64,000 nucleotides of DNA. Origin: Kordiimonadales bacterium IMCC3096. GTDB lineage: Bacteria > Pseudomonadota > Alphaproteobacteria > Minwuiales > Minwuiaceae. A program made the translations under genes and the position numbers. Within the stretch, counting starts at the first letter, position 1. Each line of letters starts with the position of its first letter. This document shows, piece after piece, positions 1 through 9,221 of this stretch. The notes beneath the pieces were generated by a model. That model did no database searches. It saw only the letters and a program-made list of their open reading frames with translations, and was not told the origin of the DNA. The stretch spans positions 3,940,115-4,004,114 of the forward strand of contig CP018227.1 in NCBI GenBank assembly GCA_016865035.1, given 5' to 3'.

Positions 1-693
1 ATCCTCCCAGGTGTGCTCCTGACTGGCCAGAATCTCGGCACCATCGATGTCGGAGCCGACGACCGCGCCCGCGGCACCGTCGCCAAACAGCGCTGTCGCG
101 ACCACGTTGCTCTTCGAGAAGTCACGGCTGCGGAAGGTCAGGCCGCAGAGTTCGACAACGAGATAGAGGTAGTTGGCGCCCGGACGGCTGCGCGCCATCT
201 GCGCCGCGCGGGCCAGACCGACCACACCGCCGGCGCAGCCAAGCCCGAAGATCGGCAGGCGTTCCAGATCACGCCGCAGCTTCAGCCGCTCCATGACCAG
301 TGCATCCAGGCTCGGCGTCGCGATGCCGGAGGTCGAGACGGTGATGATCCCGTCGATCTCGTCCAGTCCGAGTCCGGCCTGGTCCACGGCGCGCAACGCC
401 ACATCCGCCAGCAGGTCGACAGAGGTCTCGATATACTGGCGATTGCGGGAACCGAACCCGTGGACTTCCTGGTACCACTCGATGGGCACGCTGGAATAGC
501 GCGTCTCGATCTCCGCGTTCTCGTAGACGGGCTTCAGCCTCTCGAAGACCGGCAGATTGTCGCCGAAGAGTTCGCCCGCGCGTCGCGCGACCTCGGACTG
601 CTTCAGGACGTGAGGCGGATTTGCGGTCGCGATGCCACCAAAGGCGGCACGACCGACAGTGCCGGCTCGTTTGCGTTCGGGCAGAACTAGCAT
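1..693 (-). CDS. Type III polyketide synthase (chalcone/stilbene synthase family), 3'-truncated by window edge
   Basis: This is the N-terminal 231 codons of a type III PKS. The frame runs open to base 1, so the stop lies outside the window. Such enzymes are homodimeric ketosynthases that extend an acyl-CoA starter with malonyl-CoA; bacterial members make alkylpyrones, alkylresorcinols or naphthalenetetrol-type phenolics. The nucleophile is visible as the Cys in FGLGCAGG at about residue 153, close to Cys164 of plant chalcone synthase. A Phe of the gatekeeper type and the His and Asn of the Cys-His-Asn triad would be in the missing half. The ATG at 693 is the only start near the family's usual N-terminus (AAFGGIATANPPH follows). 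The next gene, DUF502, is divergent across 263 bases. Family assignment is firm; product is unknown. Confidence 0.9.
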   Translation of the reverse strand, partial: MLVLPERKRAGTVGRAAFGGIATANPPHVLKQSEVARRAGELFGDNLPVFERLKPVYENAEIETRYSSVPIEWYQEVHGFGSRNRQYIETSVDLLADVALRAVDQAGLGLDEIDGIITVSTSGIATPSLDALVMERLKLRRDLERLPIFGLGCAGGVVGLARAAQMARSRPGANYLYLVVELCGLTFRSRDFSKSNVVATALFGDGAAGAVVGSDIDGAEILASQEHTWED

Positions 694-956
694 GACAGGT
701 GGCTCCCGTAGCTGGAACAAAGGATCTTGCCGGGCAGAGGCAGGATACGACTGTTCGACCGCTTTCGCCAATGCACAGGGGGACCAGACACCGGTCACGC
801 ATTGGTGTTTCGACAGCACCAGTGACCCAACGCACATGTCGCATTGCGAGATTGCGGTGCAGCAATCCCTTGAAATCTGCAGGGCAGGTGACATTCTTTA
901 ACGTTCGGATCGCCGCTGACGGCGTGCTATGTCAGGGCCATGGAGTACACTGCCAG

Positions 957-1688
957 ATGAACCCGACCCCGAAATCCGTCCGATCGCCGTTCATGGCGCG
1001 GATGCGTACGTATTTCCTGACCGGTGTCATCGTCGCCGCGCCGATTTCGATCACGATCTATGTCACCTGGTCGATCATCGAATGGTTCGATGAGCAGTTC
1101 CTGCCACTTGTTCCCGATCTGCCGCCACATATTGCCGAACGGCTGAAACTGCCATTCGACCTGCCGTTCGAGATTCCGGGCCTTGGTCTGGTCGTGGCTC
1201 TGGTGGGCCTGACGGTCATCGGATTCCTGACCGCGAACCTGCTTGGTCGCTCGGTGGTGAAGCTGGGTGAGCGGCTGGTGGACCGGATGCCGATCGTGCG
1301 TGGCATCTACAATGTCCTGAAGCAGCTCTTCGAGACCGTCCTGACCGATTCCAGCAAGGCGTTCCAGCACGCGGCGCTGGTCGAATACCCGCGCCGCGGT
1401 CTCTACACCATCGGTTTCGTTGCCGGGGATACCAAGGGCGAGGTGCTGCGGCGGACGGAGCTTGATCTGGTCAGCGTCTATGTGCCGACCACGCCGAACC
1501 CGTCTTCCGGATTCATCCTGTTCATTCCGCGGGAGGATGTGCGGGTGCTGGACATGACGGTCGAACAGGCCATGAAGTATGTCGTTTCGGTCGGTGTCGT
1601 GGTGCCGCCGGACCTGAAGGCCCGGCCGTTGCCGACCAATGATCCGGCGTCGGTTGACGGCGATCCGGATGTGCGGCGTTCAGCCTGA
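957..1688 (+). CDS. DUF502 family inner-membrane protein
   Basis: The 243-residue protein matches the DUF502 family, widespread small membrane proteins of unknown role, related to the plant LCV-type proteins. Two hydrophobic segments are visible: YFLTGVIVAAPISITIYVTW at about residues 18-37, and LGLVVALVGLTVIGFLTANL around residues 80-100. The family signature VDRMPIVRGIYNVLKQ follows, and then a soluble domain rich in beta strands ending in VVPP. The ATG at 957 was chosen because upstream in-frame sequence is not protein-like. It ends 9 bases inside the 3' end of recG on the other strand, a tail-to-tail overlap. Alphaproteobacterial DUF502 genes often sit near recG/mfd. Function is not known. 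Confidence 0.85.
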   Translation: MNPTPKSVRSPFMARMRTYFLTGVIVAAPISITIYVTWSIIEWFDEQFLPLVPDLPPHIAERLKLPFDLPFEIPGLGLVVALVGLTVIGFLTANLLGRSVVKLGERLVDRMPIVRGIYNVLKQLFETVLTDSSKAFQHAALVEYPRRGLYTIGFVAGDTKGEVLRRTELDLVSVYVPTTPNPSSGFILFIPREDVRVLDMTVEQAMKYVVSVGVVVPPDLKARPLPTNDPASVDGDPDVRRSA

Positions 1689-3785
1689 CTTGAGGTAGCG
1701 GATCGCGGCATCGCGTTCGAAGAGGTACAGCAGCGTCCGCAGGTCGGGACCGCGCTTGCCCTGGAGTTCGGGATCATTGTTGACGATCAGCCGCGCATCA
1801 TCATGGGCGGCGGCCAGAAGATCCTGATCCCGTTCCACCCGCGCCAGCTTCATCGGCGGCAGACCGCTCTGTCGCGTGCCCAGCAGGTCACCGCCACCGC
1901 GCAGACGGAAATCCTCCTCCGCGATCAGGAATCCGTCATCCGTGTCCCGCAGCACCTCCAGCCGCTTTCTGGCGGTTTCACCCAGCGGCGGGCGGTAGAG
2001 CAGCAGGCAGTGGCCCGGCCTGTCACCACGACCGACCCTGCCGCGCAACTGGTGCAACTGGGCCAGGCCGAAGCGCTCCGCATCCTCGATCACGATCACC
2101 GTCGCTTCCGGCACGTCGACACCGACCTCGACGACCGTCGTCGCGACAAGCAGGCTTGTCTTCCCGTCCGCAAAGGCCACCAGTGCGGCGTCCTTTTCCT
2201 CCGGTTTCAGTCGACCGTGCACCAGTCCGACCCGGTCGCCGAACTGTTGCTGCAGTTCCCTGAAGCGGGCTTCCGCCGCCGCGGCCTCGCTTTCGCTCTC
2301 GTCATCCACCAGCGGGCAGATCCAGTAGGCCCGCTCCCCCCGACCCATCAGCCCGCGCAGACGCTCCACGACTGCGCCTGCGCGGTCGGTCGGCAGGACA
2401 CGGGTATCCACAGGCTTCCGGCCCGGCGGACGCTCATCCAGGCGGGAGACATCCATGTCGCCATAGGCCGTCATCGCCAGGGTGCGGGGAATCGGTGTCG
2501 CGGTCATGACCAGCACATCACTGGTCCTGCGTGCCTTGGCGGAGAGCAGCATCCGCTGATGGACACCGAAGCGGTGCTGTTCGTCGATGATCGCGAGGCC
2601 AAGGTCGCGGAACCTGATCGCATCCTGAAACAGGGCATGGGTGCCAACCACCAGGTCGATCTCTCCCGCATCCAGACGCTGCAGGATCGCCGTCCGCGCC
2701 TTGCCCTTGTCCCGCCCGGTCAGTGCCTCCACCCGCAGGCCGATCGCCGCGCCCATCTCCGTCAGGGTCCGGGCATGCTGGCGCGCGAGCACTTCGGTGG
2801 GAACCATCAGCGCGACCTGTGATCCCGCCTCCACCACTGCCGTGGCGACCAGCAGGGCGACGGCGGTCTTGCCACTGCCCACGTCGCCCTGCAGCAGGCG
2901 CAGCATGCGGGTCGGGGCCTGCAGGTCCTTAATGATCTCCGCGATGACACGGTCCTGCGCGCCGGTGAGCGGCCAGGGGAGGGCCGCGCGCAACTGCGTC
3001 ATGCGGCCGTCGGGGTGCACGGCCAGGCCGCGCCCGCCCTGCCGGCGCATCCGCTGGCGCACCAGCGCCAGTGCAAGCTGGTTCGCCAGCAGTTCGTCAT
3101 AGGCGAGCCTGCGCCGGGCGAGAAGGTCCGGATCACCGTCCGTATCGGCCCCCACCGGTGCAGCGGCGCCGTCGGAATGAACCGTCCGCAGTGCCGATTG
3201 CCAGTCGGGAAAGCGGTTCTTCGCCCGGAATGCCGCGTCCTGCCATTCGCTGATCTCCGGTGCCCGCTCCACTGCCTGAACCACGGCATTGCGCAGGGAC
3301 TTCGGCGCCAGTCCGGCGGTGAGGGGATAGACCGGCTCGCGCAACGGCACATCCTCCCCCTTGTCGGGGTCGGCCACATGTTCCGGATGCACCATCTGGA
3401 ACTGGTCGCCATAGCGTTCCAGCTTGCCGCTGACGATCCGGCGCTCACCGGGCGGGAACTGCCGTTCCAGCCAGTCGCGGCGCGGGCGGAAGAAGGTCAG
3501 GCCGATCACGCCGGTCTCGTCACCGGCGAAGATCCTGTAGGGCTGCCTGTCGGTGCGTCCCGGCTGATGCTCCAGGATGTTGAGGGTCAGGGTTACCGTC
3601 TCGCCGGGCAACGCGTCCTCCACATTCGGGCGCAGGCTGCGGTCGATGTGGCTGTGCGGCAGCAGCCAGAGCAGGTCGAGGATGCGCGTGACCTCCAGCT
3701 TCTCCAGCAATGCCGCCACACGCGGTCCCACGCCCTTCAGGGTGTTGACCGGCGCAAACAGGGGAAAGAGGACTTCGGGGCGCAT
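1680..3785 (-). CDS. recG: ATP-dependent DNA helicase RecG
   Basis: RecG is a monomeric superfamily 2 translocase that reverses stalled forks and branch-migrates Holliday junctions and D-loops. The 701-residue product is about the length of E. coli RecG (693). It has an N-terminal helical and wedge/OB region (LKGVGPRVAALLEKL near the start, GRTDRQPYRIFAGDETG in the OB fold). Walker A is GDVGSGKTAV, the DEQH box is IIDEQHRFGV, motif III is TATPIPRTLA, and the C-terminal helicase motifs include TTVVEVGVDVP and QLRGRVGRG. The start was set at ATG 3785, which gives the canonical N-terminus; a longer reading frame upstream looks non-coding. It diverges from sdhE-mfd, placing three DNA repair/assembly genes around one 138-base intergenic space. 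Confidence 0.97.
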   Translation of the reverse strand: MRPEVLFPLFAPVNTLKGVGPRVAALLEKLEVTRILDLLWLLPHSHIDRSLRPNVEDALPGETVTLTLNILEHQPGRTDRQPYRIFAGDETGVIGLTFFRPRRDWLERQFPPGERRIVSGKLERYGDQFQMVHPEHVADPDKGEDVPLREPVYPLTAGLAPKSLRNAVVQAVERAPEISEWQDAAFRAKNRFPDWQSALRTVHSDGAAAPVGADTDGDPDLLARRRLAYDELLANQLALALVRQRMRRQGGRGLAVHPDGRMTQLRAALPWPLTGAQDRVIAEIIKDLQAPTRMLRLLQGDVGSGKTAVALLVATAVVEAGSQVALMVPTEVLARQHARTLTEMGAAIGLRVEALTGRDKGKARTAILQRLDAGEIDLVVGTHALFQDAIRFRDLGLAIIDEQHRFGVHQRMLLSAKARRTSDVLVMTATPIPRTLAMTAYGDMDVSRLDERPPGRKPVDTRVLPTDRAGAVVERLRGLMGRGERAYWICPLVDDESESEAAAAEARFRELQQQFGDRVGLVHGRLKPEEKDAALVAFADGKTSLLVATTVVEVGVDVPEATVIVIEDAERFGLAQLHQLRGRVGRGDRPGHCLLLYRPPLGETARKRLEVLRDTDDGFLIAEEDFRLRGGGDLLGTRQSGLPPMKLARVERDQDLLAAAHDDARLIVNNDPELQGKRGPDLRTLLYLFERDAAIRYLKSG

Positions 3786-3923
3786 CGGCGGATCATCCTG
3801 ACATGGACCCTCTGACGCAAGCCGCACGGCTTTCCCGGCATCGGGTTTCGTACTATATCGGTTCATCAACCCATGAAATCTGCACCGGCCATTCTCGCGC
3901 CCGGTACCGAAGGAGCCGTCACC

Positions 3924-4205
3924 ATGTCCGAACAGGAAGACAGACTGGCCGTGCGGCGCAAGAAGCTGCTCTATCGCTCGCAGTACACCGGGACGAAGGA
4001 AACCGACATCCTGCTGACCCGGTTCGCGGAGCGGAACCTGCCGACTTTCGGTGAGCGGCAAATGGACCTCTACGAGCAGATGCTGGAGGCCGGCGATCCG
4101 GAGATCCTGGCCTGGGTGATGGGGCGGAAGCCTGTCCCGCCGGAGTATGACAATGACGTCACCCGGATGCTGATGCAGTTCAAGTTCTACCAGTCAGCCA
4201 GTTGA
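3924..4205 (+). CDS. sdhE: FAD assembly factor SdhE (succinate dehydrogenase assembly factor 2 family)
   Basis: SdhE is a small soluble protein that promotes covalent flavinylation of SdhA. The 93-residue product has the family core LLYRS...GTKETDILLTRF at about residues 16-35. This corresponds to the RGxxE flavinylation motif, here TGTKE with Thr in place of the usual Arg, followed by LYEQMLEAGDPEILAWVMG. An ATG at 3873 is in frame, but ATG 3924 has AGGAG at 3911-3915 with 8-base spacing, so it is preferred. The stop TGA (4203-4205) overlaps the TTG start of mfd, so the pair is probably translationally coupled. sdhE next to mfd or recG is a recurrent alphaproteobacterial arrangement. Confidence 0.93.
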   Translation: MSEQEDRLAVRRKKLLYRSQYTGTKETDILLTRFAERNLPTFGERQMDLYEQMLEAGDPEILAWVMGRKPVPPEYDNDVTRMLMQFKFYQSAS

Positions 4206-7200
4206 AGCCACTGATCGACATCCTGTCGGCGCCTGGCAGGATCACCGTCCAGAATGCGCCAGAGGGGCTGGAAGCACGCCTGCTTGTCACCCTCGCCACC
4301 GGTGCGCGTCAGGGCGTGGTCCACATCGCGCGCGATGACCAGCGCATGGCCGCGACGGCGGAGATGCTGGAGTTCTTTGCGCCCGGTCTTCAGGTTCTGA
4401 CCCTCCCGGCCTGGGACTGCCTGCCGTATGACCGTTCCTCCCCCAACCGGCAGGTTGTGGCAGCGCGGATGCGGACGCTGGGTCTGCTGGCGGAGGGCGG
4501 GCTGGCCGGCCGTGTGCTGCTGACCACCGTCAATGCGGTGACCCAGCGTGTTCCGGCCAGGGCCACGGTGATGGACGGACGCTTCGTGGCGGCGATCGGC
4601 GACAGGATCGACGAGGCCGCGCTGACGACCTTTCTGGTCGGGCAGGGGTATTCGCGCACGGGCACGGTGATGGAGCCGGGGGAGTACGCCATCCGCGGTG
4701 GCCTGATCGACATCTTCCCCCCCAATGATTCCTATCCCGTCCGCCTGGACCTGTTCGGGCAGGAGCTGGAAAGCATCCGCCTGTTCGATTCGATGACCCA
4801 GCGCACCCTGGAAAAGATCGGGCGTTTCGAACTGACACCGGTTGGTGAACTGGTCCTGGAGCCGCCGACAGTGAACCTGTTTCGTGCCCGCTACCGGGAG
4901 CTGTTCGGGATCAGGGCCGAAAGTGACTCGCTCTACGAGGCGGTGTCGGAGTCGAGAGCCCATCCGGGGATGGAACACTGGTTGCCGATCTTTCACCGGA
5001 AGCTGGAGACCGTCTTCGACTACGTGGGGGATGCCCCCATCGTGCTGGACCATCTGGCCGATGACGCGACGGATTCGCGGTTCCAGGCAATCGACGACTA
5101 CTACGAGACACGGCAGGAGGCGCTGAAGGCAAACGCGGGCGCATCCGGTGTTGCCGGGGCGATCTATCGTCCGCTGGCACCGGACATGCTTTACCTCTCC
5201 CGCAATGAATGGGCCGAGGCGCTCGGCGGGCACCCCGTTGCGGCGCTGACGCCCTTCACCGTCAGCGAGAACCCCGGTGAGGCCTTCGATCTGGGCGGTC
5301 GGCGGGGGCGTGACTTCGCGCCGGAGCGGGCGACCCCGGGCACCAATGTCTACGAGGCTCTGATCGCGCACCTGAAACAGGTGATCGCCGACGGGCATCG
5401 CGCGGTGATGGCGAGCTATTCGGACGGCGCGCGTCAGCGCCTGTCGGGCATGTTGCGCGACGGCGGAATCGCGGCGTTGAGCGACGTCGCGGACATGACG
5501 GAGGCCGAGAAGCTGCCCGCCGGCACCGTGGGGCTGACGGTCCTGCCGCTGGAGACCGGGTTCGAGAGCAGGGACCTGATCCTGATCTCCGAACAGGACG
5601 TGCTGGGGGACCGTCTGGTGCGGTCGCGCAAGCGTTCCGCCAGGCGCTCCGACAATTTCATCGCCACGGCGACCGAACTGCAGCTTGGCGACCTGGTCGT
5701 GCATGTCGATCACGGCATCGGCCGCTACGAGGGGCTGCAGGCGCTCGACGTCATGGGCGCGCCGCATGATTGCCTGCTGCTGGTCTACCAGGGGGGCGAC
5801 AAGCTCTACCTGCCGGTGGAGAACATCGAGCTGCTCTCGCGTTTCGGGTCCTCCGAGGGCGAGACCGTGCTTGATCGCCTGGGCGGCAAGAACTGGCAGG
5901 CCCGCAAGGCAAAGCTGAAGCAGCGCCTGAAGGACATGGCCGAAGCCCTGATCCGCATCGCCGCCGGTCGCGAACTGGCGACCGGACAGGTGATGGAGGC
6001 CCCTGCAGGCGCGTTTAACGAATTCTGTGACCGTTTTCCCTATCAGGAGACGGATGACCAGGCGAAGACGATCAATGATGTACTGGGCGACCTGGCCTCG
6101 GGCCGCCCCATGGACCGGCTCGTCTGCGGTGACGTGGGCTTCGGCAAGACAGAGATTGCACTGCGCAGCGCCTTTGTCGCCGCCATGGACGGGATGCAGG
6201 TCGCGATCGTCGCGCCGACGACGCTGCTGGCCCGGCAGCATTACGAGACCTTCACGGCACGGTTCCGGGGTTTCCCGGTGCGGGTGGAGCAACTGTCCCG
6301 CCTGGTGACCGGCAAGGCCGCCACGGCGGTGAAGGACGGGCTGAAGTCCGGCACCACGGACATTGTCGTCGGCACCCATGCCCTGCTGAGCAAGAGCATC
6401 GACTTCAAGCGACTGGGCCTGCTGATCGTCGACGAGGAGCAGCATTTCGGCGTGAAGCACAAGGAGCGGCTGAAGGAACTGAAGGCCGACGTGCATGTGC
6501 TGACGCTGACCGCGACACCGATACCGCGCACGCTGCAGCTCGCGCTGACCGGCATCCGTGATCTTTCCATCATCGCCACACCGCCGGTGGACCGCCTGGC
6601 CGTCCGCACCTTCGTGCTGCCGTTCGACGAGATCGTGGCGCGGGAGGCACTGCTGCGGGAACACTATCGCGGTGGCCAGAGCTTCTTCGTGGTGCCGCGC
6701 GTCAGTGACCTGAAGGAAGTCTCCGACTTCCTGAAGAACCATGTGCCGGAGGTGAAGTTCGCGGTCGCGCACGGCCAGATGCCCGCACGTGAACTGGAAG
6801 ACGTCATGCACGCCTATTACGAAGGCGCATTCGACGTGCTGATCTCCACCAACATCGTGGAATCCGGTCTGGATGTTCCGTCCGCCAACACGATGATCGT
6901 CTATCGCTCCGACATGTTCGGTCTGGCGCAGCTCTACCAGTTGCGCGGACGCATCGGCCGCTCCAAGGTCCGTGCCTATGCCTATCTGACCGTACCGGCA
7001 TCGAAACGCCTGACGGACAGCGCCGACAAGCGGCTGCGTGTCCTGCAGACCCTCGATCAGCTGGGTGCAGGGTTCACCCTGGCCAGCCATGACCTGGACA
7101 TTCGCGGTGCCGGCAACCTGCTGGGTGAGGAGCAGTCGGGCCAGATCAAGGAAGTCGGTGTCGAACTCTACCAGGCCATGCTGGAGGAAGCGGTGGCGGA

Positions 7201-7693
7201 GGCCCGGGGGGCCACCGATGCCGATGACCGGAACTGGTCACCGTCGATCAATCTCGGCGCACCGGTACTGATTCCGGAATATTACGTCCACGATCTTTCC
7301 GCGCGGCTCGACCTATACCGCCGCCTGGCCCATGTGCCGGACGAGACTGGCATCGAGGAGATCGCGGCGGAGATGATCGACCGGTTCGGGCCACTTCCCG
7401 GTGAAGTGGACAACCTGTTCGACGTGGTGGCGATCAAGGGCCTGTGCCGTACGGCGCACATCGACAAGCTGGATGCGGGACCGAAGGGCGCGACCGTGCA
7501 TTTCCGCGACAATTCCTTCCCCGATCCTGCCGGGCTGGTCCGTTTCATCTCGGGGCAGTCAGGCACGGCGAAGCTGCGCCCGGACCACACCATGGTCTTC
7601 CTGCGCGACTGGGAAGAGGTTCCGGTTCGGGTCAAGGGTGTCCGGCAACTGGTGCGCGGCCTCGCCCGCATAGCGGAGAAAGCAGCAGCCTGA
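4202..7693 (+). CDS. mfd: Transcription-repair coupling factor Mfd
   Basis: Mfd displaces RNA polymerase stalled at DNA lesions and recruits UvrA. The 1163-residue product has the full layout: a UvrB-like homology region in the first ~400 residues (DCLPYDRSSP, GEYAIRGGLIDIFPP), the CarD-like RNAP-interaction domain at about 490-560 (GDLVVHVDHGIGRYEG), translocase motifs with Walker A GDVGFGKTE, the box IVDEEQHFGVKHKE and TATPIPRTLQ, then QLRGRIGRS, and the C-terminal TRCF domain. The start is a TTG at 4202 that overlaps the sdhE stop. It is chosen because it gives an N-terminus aligned with other Mfd proteins, whereas the first downstream ATG would remove part of the first domain. Length is normal. 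Confidence 0.97.
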   Translation: MKPLIDILSAPGRITVQNAPEGLEARLLVTLATGARQGVVHIARDDQRMAATAEMLEFFAPGLQVLTLPAWDCLPYDRSSPNRQVVAARMRTLGLLAEGGLAGRVLLTTVNAVTQRVPARATVMDGRFVAAIGDRIDEAALTTFLVGQGYSRTGTVMEPGEYAIRGGLIDIFPPNDSYPVRLDLFGQELESIRLFDSMTQRTLEKIGRFELTPVGELVLEPPTVNLFRARYRELFGIRAESDSLYEAVSESRAHPGMEHWLPIFHRKLETVFDYVGDAPIVLDHLADDATDSRFQAIDDYYETRQEALKANAGASGVAGAIYRPLAPDMLYLSRNEWAEALGGHPVAALTPFTVSENPGEAFDLGGRRGRDFAPERATPGTNVYEALIAHLKQVIADGHRAVMASYSDGARQRLSGMLRDGGIAALSDVADMTEAEKLPAGTVGLTVLPLETGFESRDLILISEQDVLGDRLVRSRKRSARRSDNFIATATELQLGDLVVHVDHGIGRYEGLQALDVMGAPHDCLLLVYQGGDKLYLPVENIELLSRFGSSEGETVLDRLGGKNWQARKAKLKQRLKDMAEALIRIAAGRELATGQVMEAPAGAFNEFCDRFPYQETDDQAKTINDVLGDLASGRPMDRLVCGDVGFGKTEIALRSAFVAAMDGMQVAIVAPTTLLARQHYETFTARFRGFPVRVEQLSRLVTGKAATAVKDGLKSGTTDIVVGTHALLSKSIDFKRLGLLIVDEEQHFGVKHKERLKELKADVHVLTLTATPIPRTLQLALTGIRDLSIIATPPVDRLAVRTFVLPFDEIVAREALLREHYRGGQSFFVVPRVSDLKEVSDFLKNHVPEVKFAVAHGQMPARELEDVMHAYYEGAFDVLISTNIVESGLDVPSANTMIVYRSDMFGLAQLYQLRGRIGRSKVRAYAYLTVPASKRLTDSADKRLRVLQTLDQLGAGFTLASHDLDIRGAGNLLGEEQSGQIKEVGVELYQAMLEEAVAEARGATDADDRNWSPSINLGAPVLIPEYYVHDLSARLDLYRRLAHVPDETGIEEIAAEMIDRFGPLPGEVDNLFDVVAIKGLCRTAHIDKLDAGPKGATVHFRDNSFPDPAGLVRFISGQSGTAKLRPDHTMVFLRDWEEVPVRVKGVRQLVRGLARIAEKAAA

Positions 7694-7710
7694 CCGACGA
7701 AGAGGCGACC

Positions 7711-8370
7711 TCAGTCCGCGTCGGTCATTTCCGGTGCGGGCACGGTTTCATTGAGTGCCAGATCGAAGACCTTGTGGAAGACCGGCACATCCTGCGCGCC
7801 GGACACCGCATACTTGCGGTCGATGATGAAGCAGGGAACACCGTTGATGCCCATGGATCGGGCCATCGCATCTTCCTGACGCACCAGATCCAGATCGGTG
7901 TCGTTGCGCAGACGATCCCCGGTCACCTTGGGGTCCATGCCGTTCTCCACCGCGATACGGGTCAGCACATCGGCATCACCGATGTCCGCACCCTGGGTGA
8001 AATAGGCGATGAACAGGGCCTCGACGATACGATCCTGCAAGCCTTCCTGGGTTGCCCAGCGGATCAGGCGGTGCGAATCCAGGGTCGAGGGTGTGCGCTT
8101 GATCAGGTCGAAACGGAACGGGATGCCCAGTTCTGCCCCCGCCGCCCGGATGGTCTCGTAGATGCGTGCCGCCCTGTCGGCCCCGCCGAACTTCGCTGAC
8201 AGATAGGCGTCACGCGACATTCCGGCCCGCGGCATCTCCGGGTTGAGCTGGAACGGCCGCCAGCCGATCTCCGGCTGGACGTCGGATCTGTTCTGCATGG
8301 CAGCTTCCAGCTTGCGCTTGCCTATGAAGCACCACGGACAGATGGTATCTGAAACAATATCAATCAGCAT
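7711..8370 (-). CDS. DsbA-family thioredoxin-fold oxidoreductase, FrnE-like
   Basis: The 219-residue protein starts MLIDIVSDTICPWCFIGKRK, with the CPWC redox pair at about residues 11-14, and has no signal peptide, so it is cytoplasmic. This matches the FrnE/2-hydroxychromene-2-carboxylate-isomerase-like branch of the DsbA fold, whose members act as thiol oxidoreductases or disulfide isomerases. The helical insert (GWRPFQLNPEMPRAGM) and the cis-Pro loop GINGVPCFIIDRKYAVSGAQ are present; the latter carries an extra Cys typical of this branch. It converges on mfd with only 17 bases between stops. The partner substrate cannot be told from sequence. Confidence 0.88.
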   Translation of the reverse strand: MLIDIVSDTICPWCFIGKRKLEAAMQNRSDVQPEIGWRPFQLNPEMPRAGMSRDAYLSAKFGGADRAARIYETIRAAGAELGIPFRFDLIKRTPSTLDSHRLIRWATQEGLQDRIVEALFIAYFTQGADIGDADVLTRIAVENGMDPKVTGDRLRNDTDLDLVRQEDAMARSMGINGVPCFIIDRKYAVSGAQDVPVFHKVFDLALNETVPAPEMTDAD

Positions 8371-8442
8371 GGGACCAAGAGTAGGTCACCACCGAGCGCA
8401 GGGCCACTCAAATGATGGTGGTCCGGAGGAGAGATTTTGACG

Positions 8443-9204
8443 ATGGACAAGGAACTGACTGGCCAGGTGGCTTTCGTGACCGGTGCGAGCTCCGGACTTG
8501 GCGCGCACTTCGCGCGGTTGCTCGCGGCGCAGGGGGCCAGGGTCGGCATTGCCGCGCGTCGGCGCGAACGGCTGGAGGATCTGGTGGCAGAGATCCAGGC
8601 AGCCGGCGGCAGCGCCTTTGCGGTCTCCCTGGATGTAACGGATATTGCCTCCATCGACCCTGCCATCGACCAGGTGGAGCAGGCGCTCGGACCTGTCGAT
8701 ATCCTGATCAACAACTCCGGCGTGACGGTGCCCAATGCGCTGCACCGGATCTCCGAGGGTGAATATGATCAGGTTCTGGACACGAACCTGAAAGGTGCGT
8801 TCTTCGTCGCGCAGTCCGTCGCAAAGCGGCTGATGGCACGAAAGGCGGGCGGCCGGATCGTCAATATCTCGTCCACACTGGCGCACCGGGTGATCGGACA
8901 GCTTTCCATCTACTGCATGTCCAAGATCGCCATGGACCAGATGACGAAGGCCATGGCGCTGGAATGGGGCAAGTACGACATCAACACGAACTCACTCTGC
9001 CCAGGCTACATCGAGACGGAGATGAATGCCGATTACTGGGAGACGGAGGCGGGCAAGGCTTTCCTGAGCCGTTTCCCGCGCCCGCGCGTCGGCGAGCCGT
9101 CGGACCTTGACGGGATGCTGCTGGTGCTGGCCGGACCCAGTGGGCGGTTCGTCAACGGTTCGGTCGTGAGTGTCGACGACGGATTTGCGGTGGGCTTCAA
9201 GTAG
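8443..9204 (+). CDS. SDR family NAD(P)-dependent oxidoreductase
   Basis: This is a classical short-chain dehydrogenase of 253 residues. The cofactor motif is TGASSGLGAHFA at about residues 14-25, the strand motif is NNSG, and the catalytic Ser and Tyr-x-x-x-Lys are seen in ISSTLAHR and YCMSK. The C-terminal part has SLCPGYIETEMN. The start was set at ATG 8443 because GGAGGAGAG lies 9 bases upstream; a TTG at 8437 is in frame but too close to that ribosome site. Sequence resembles 3-oxoacyl-ACP-reductase-like or glucose-dehydrogenase-like SDRs; the substrate is not determinable. It converges with the response-regulator gene, 17 bases apart. Confidence 0.88.
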   Translation: MDKELTGQVAFVTGASSGLGAHFARLLAAQGARVGIAARRRERLEDLVAEIQAAGGSAFAVSLDVTDIASIDPAIDQVEQALGPVDILINNSGVTVPNALHRISEGEYDQVLDTNLKGAFFVAQSVAKRLMARKAGGRIVNISSTLAHRVIGQLSIYCMSKIAMDQMTKAMALEWGKYDINTNSLCPGYIETEMNADYWETEAGKAFLSRFPRPRVGEPSDLDGMLLVLAGPSGRFVNGSVVSVDDGFAVGFK

Positions 9205-9221
9205 GCGGAAGGCAGAAGGGG

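Noticed and set aside
4187-7090. A 967-codon open frame on the minus strand
   Set aside because: It is wholly antisense to mfd, whose motifs are complete, and its translation has no recognisable motif.
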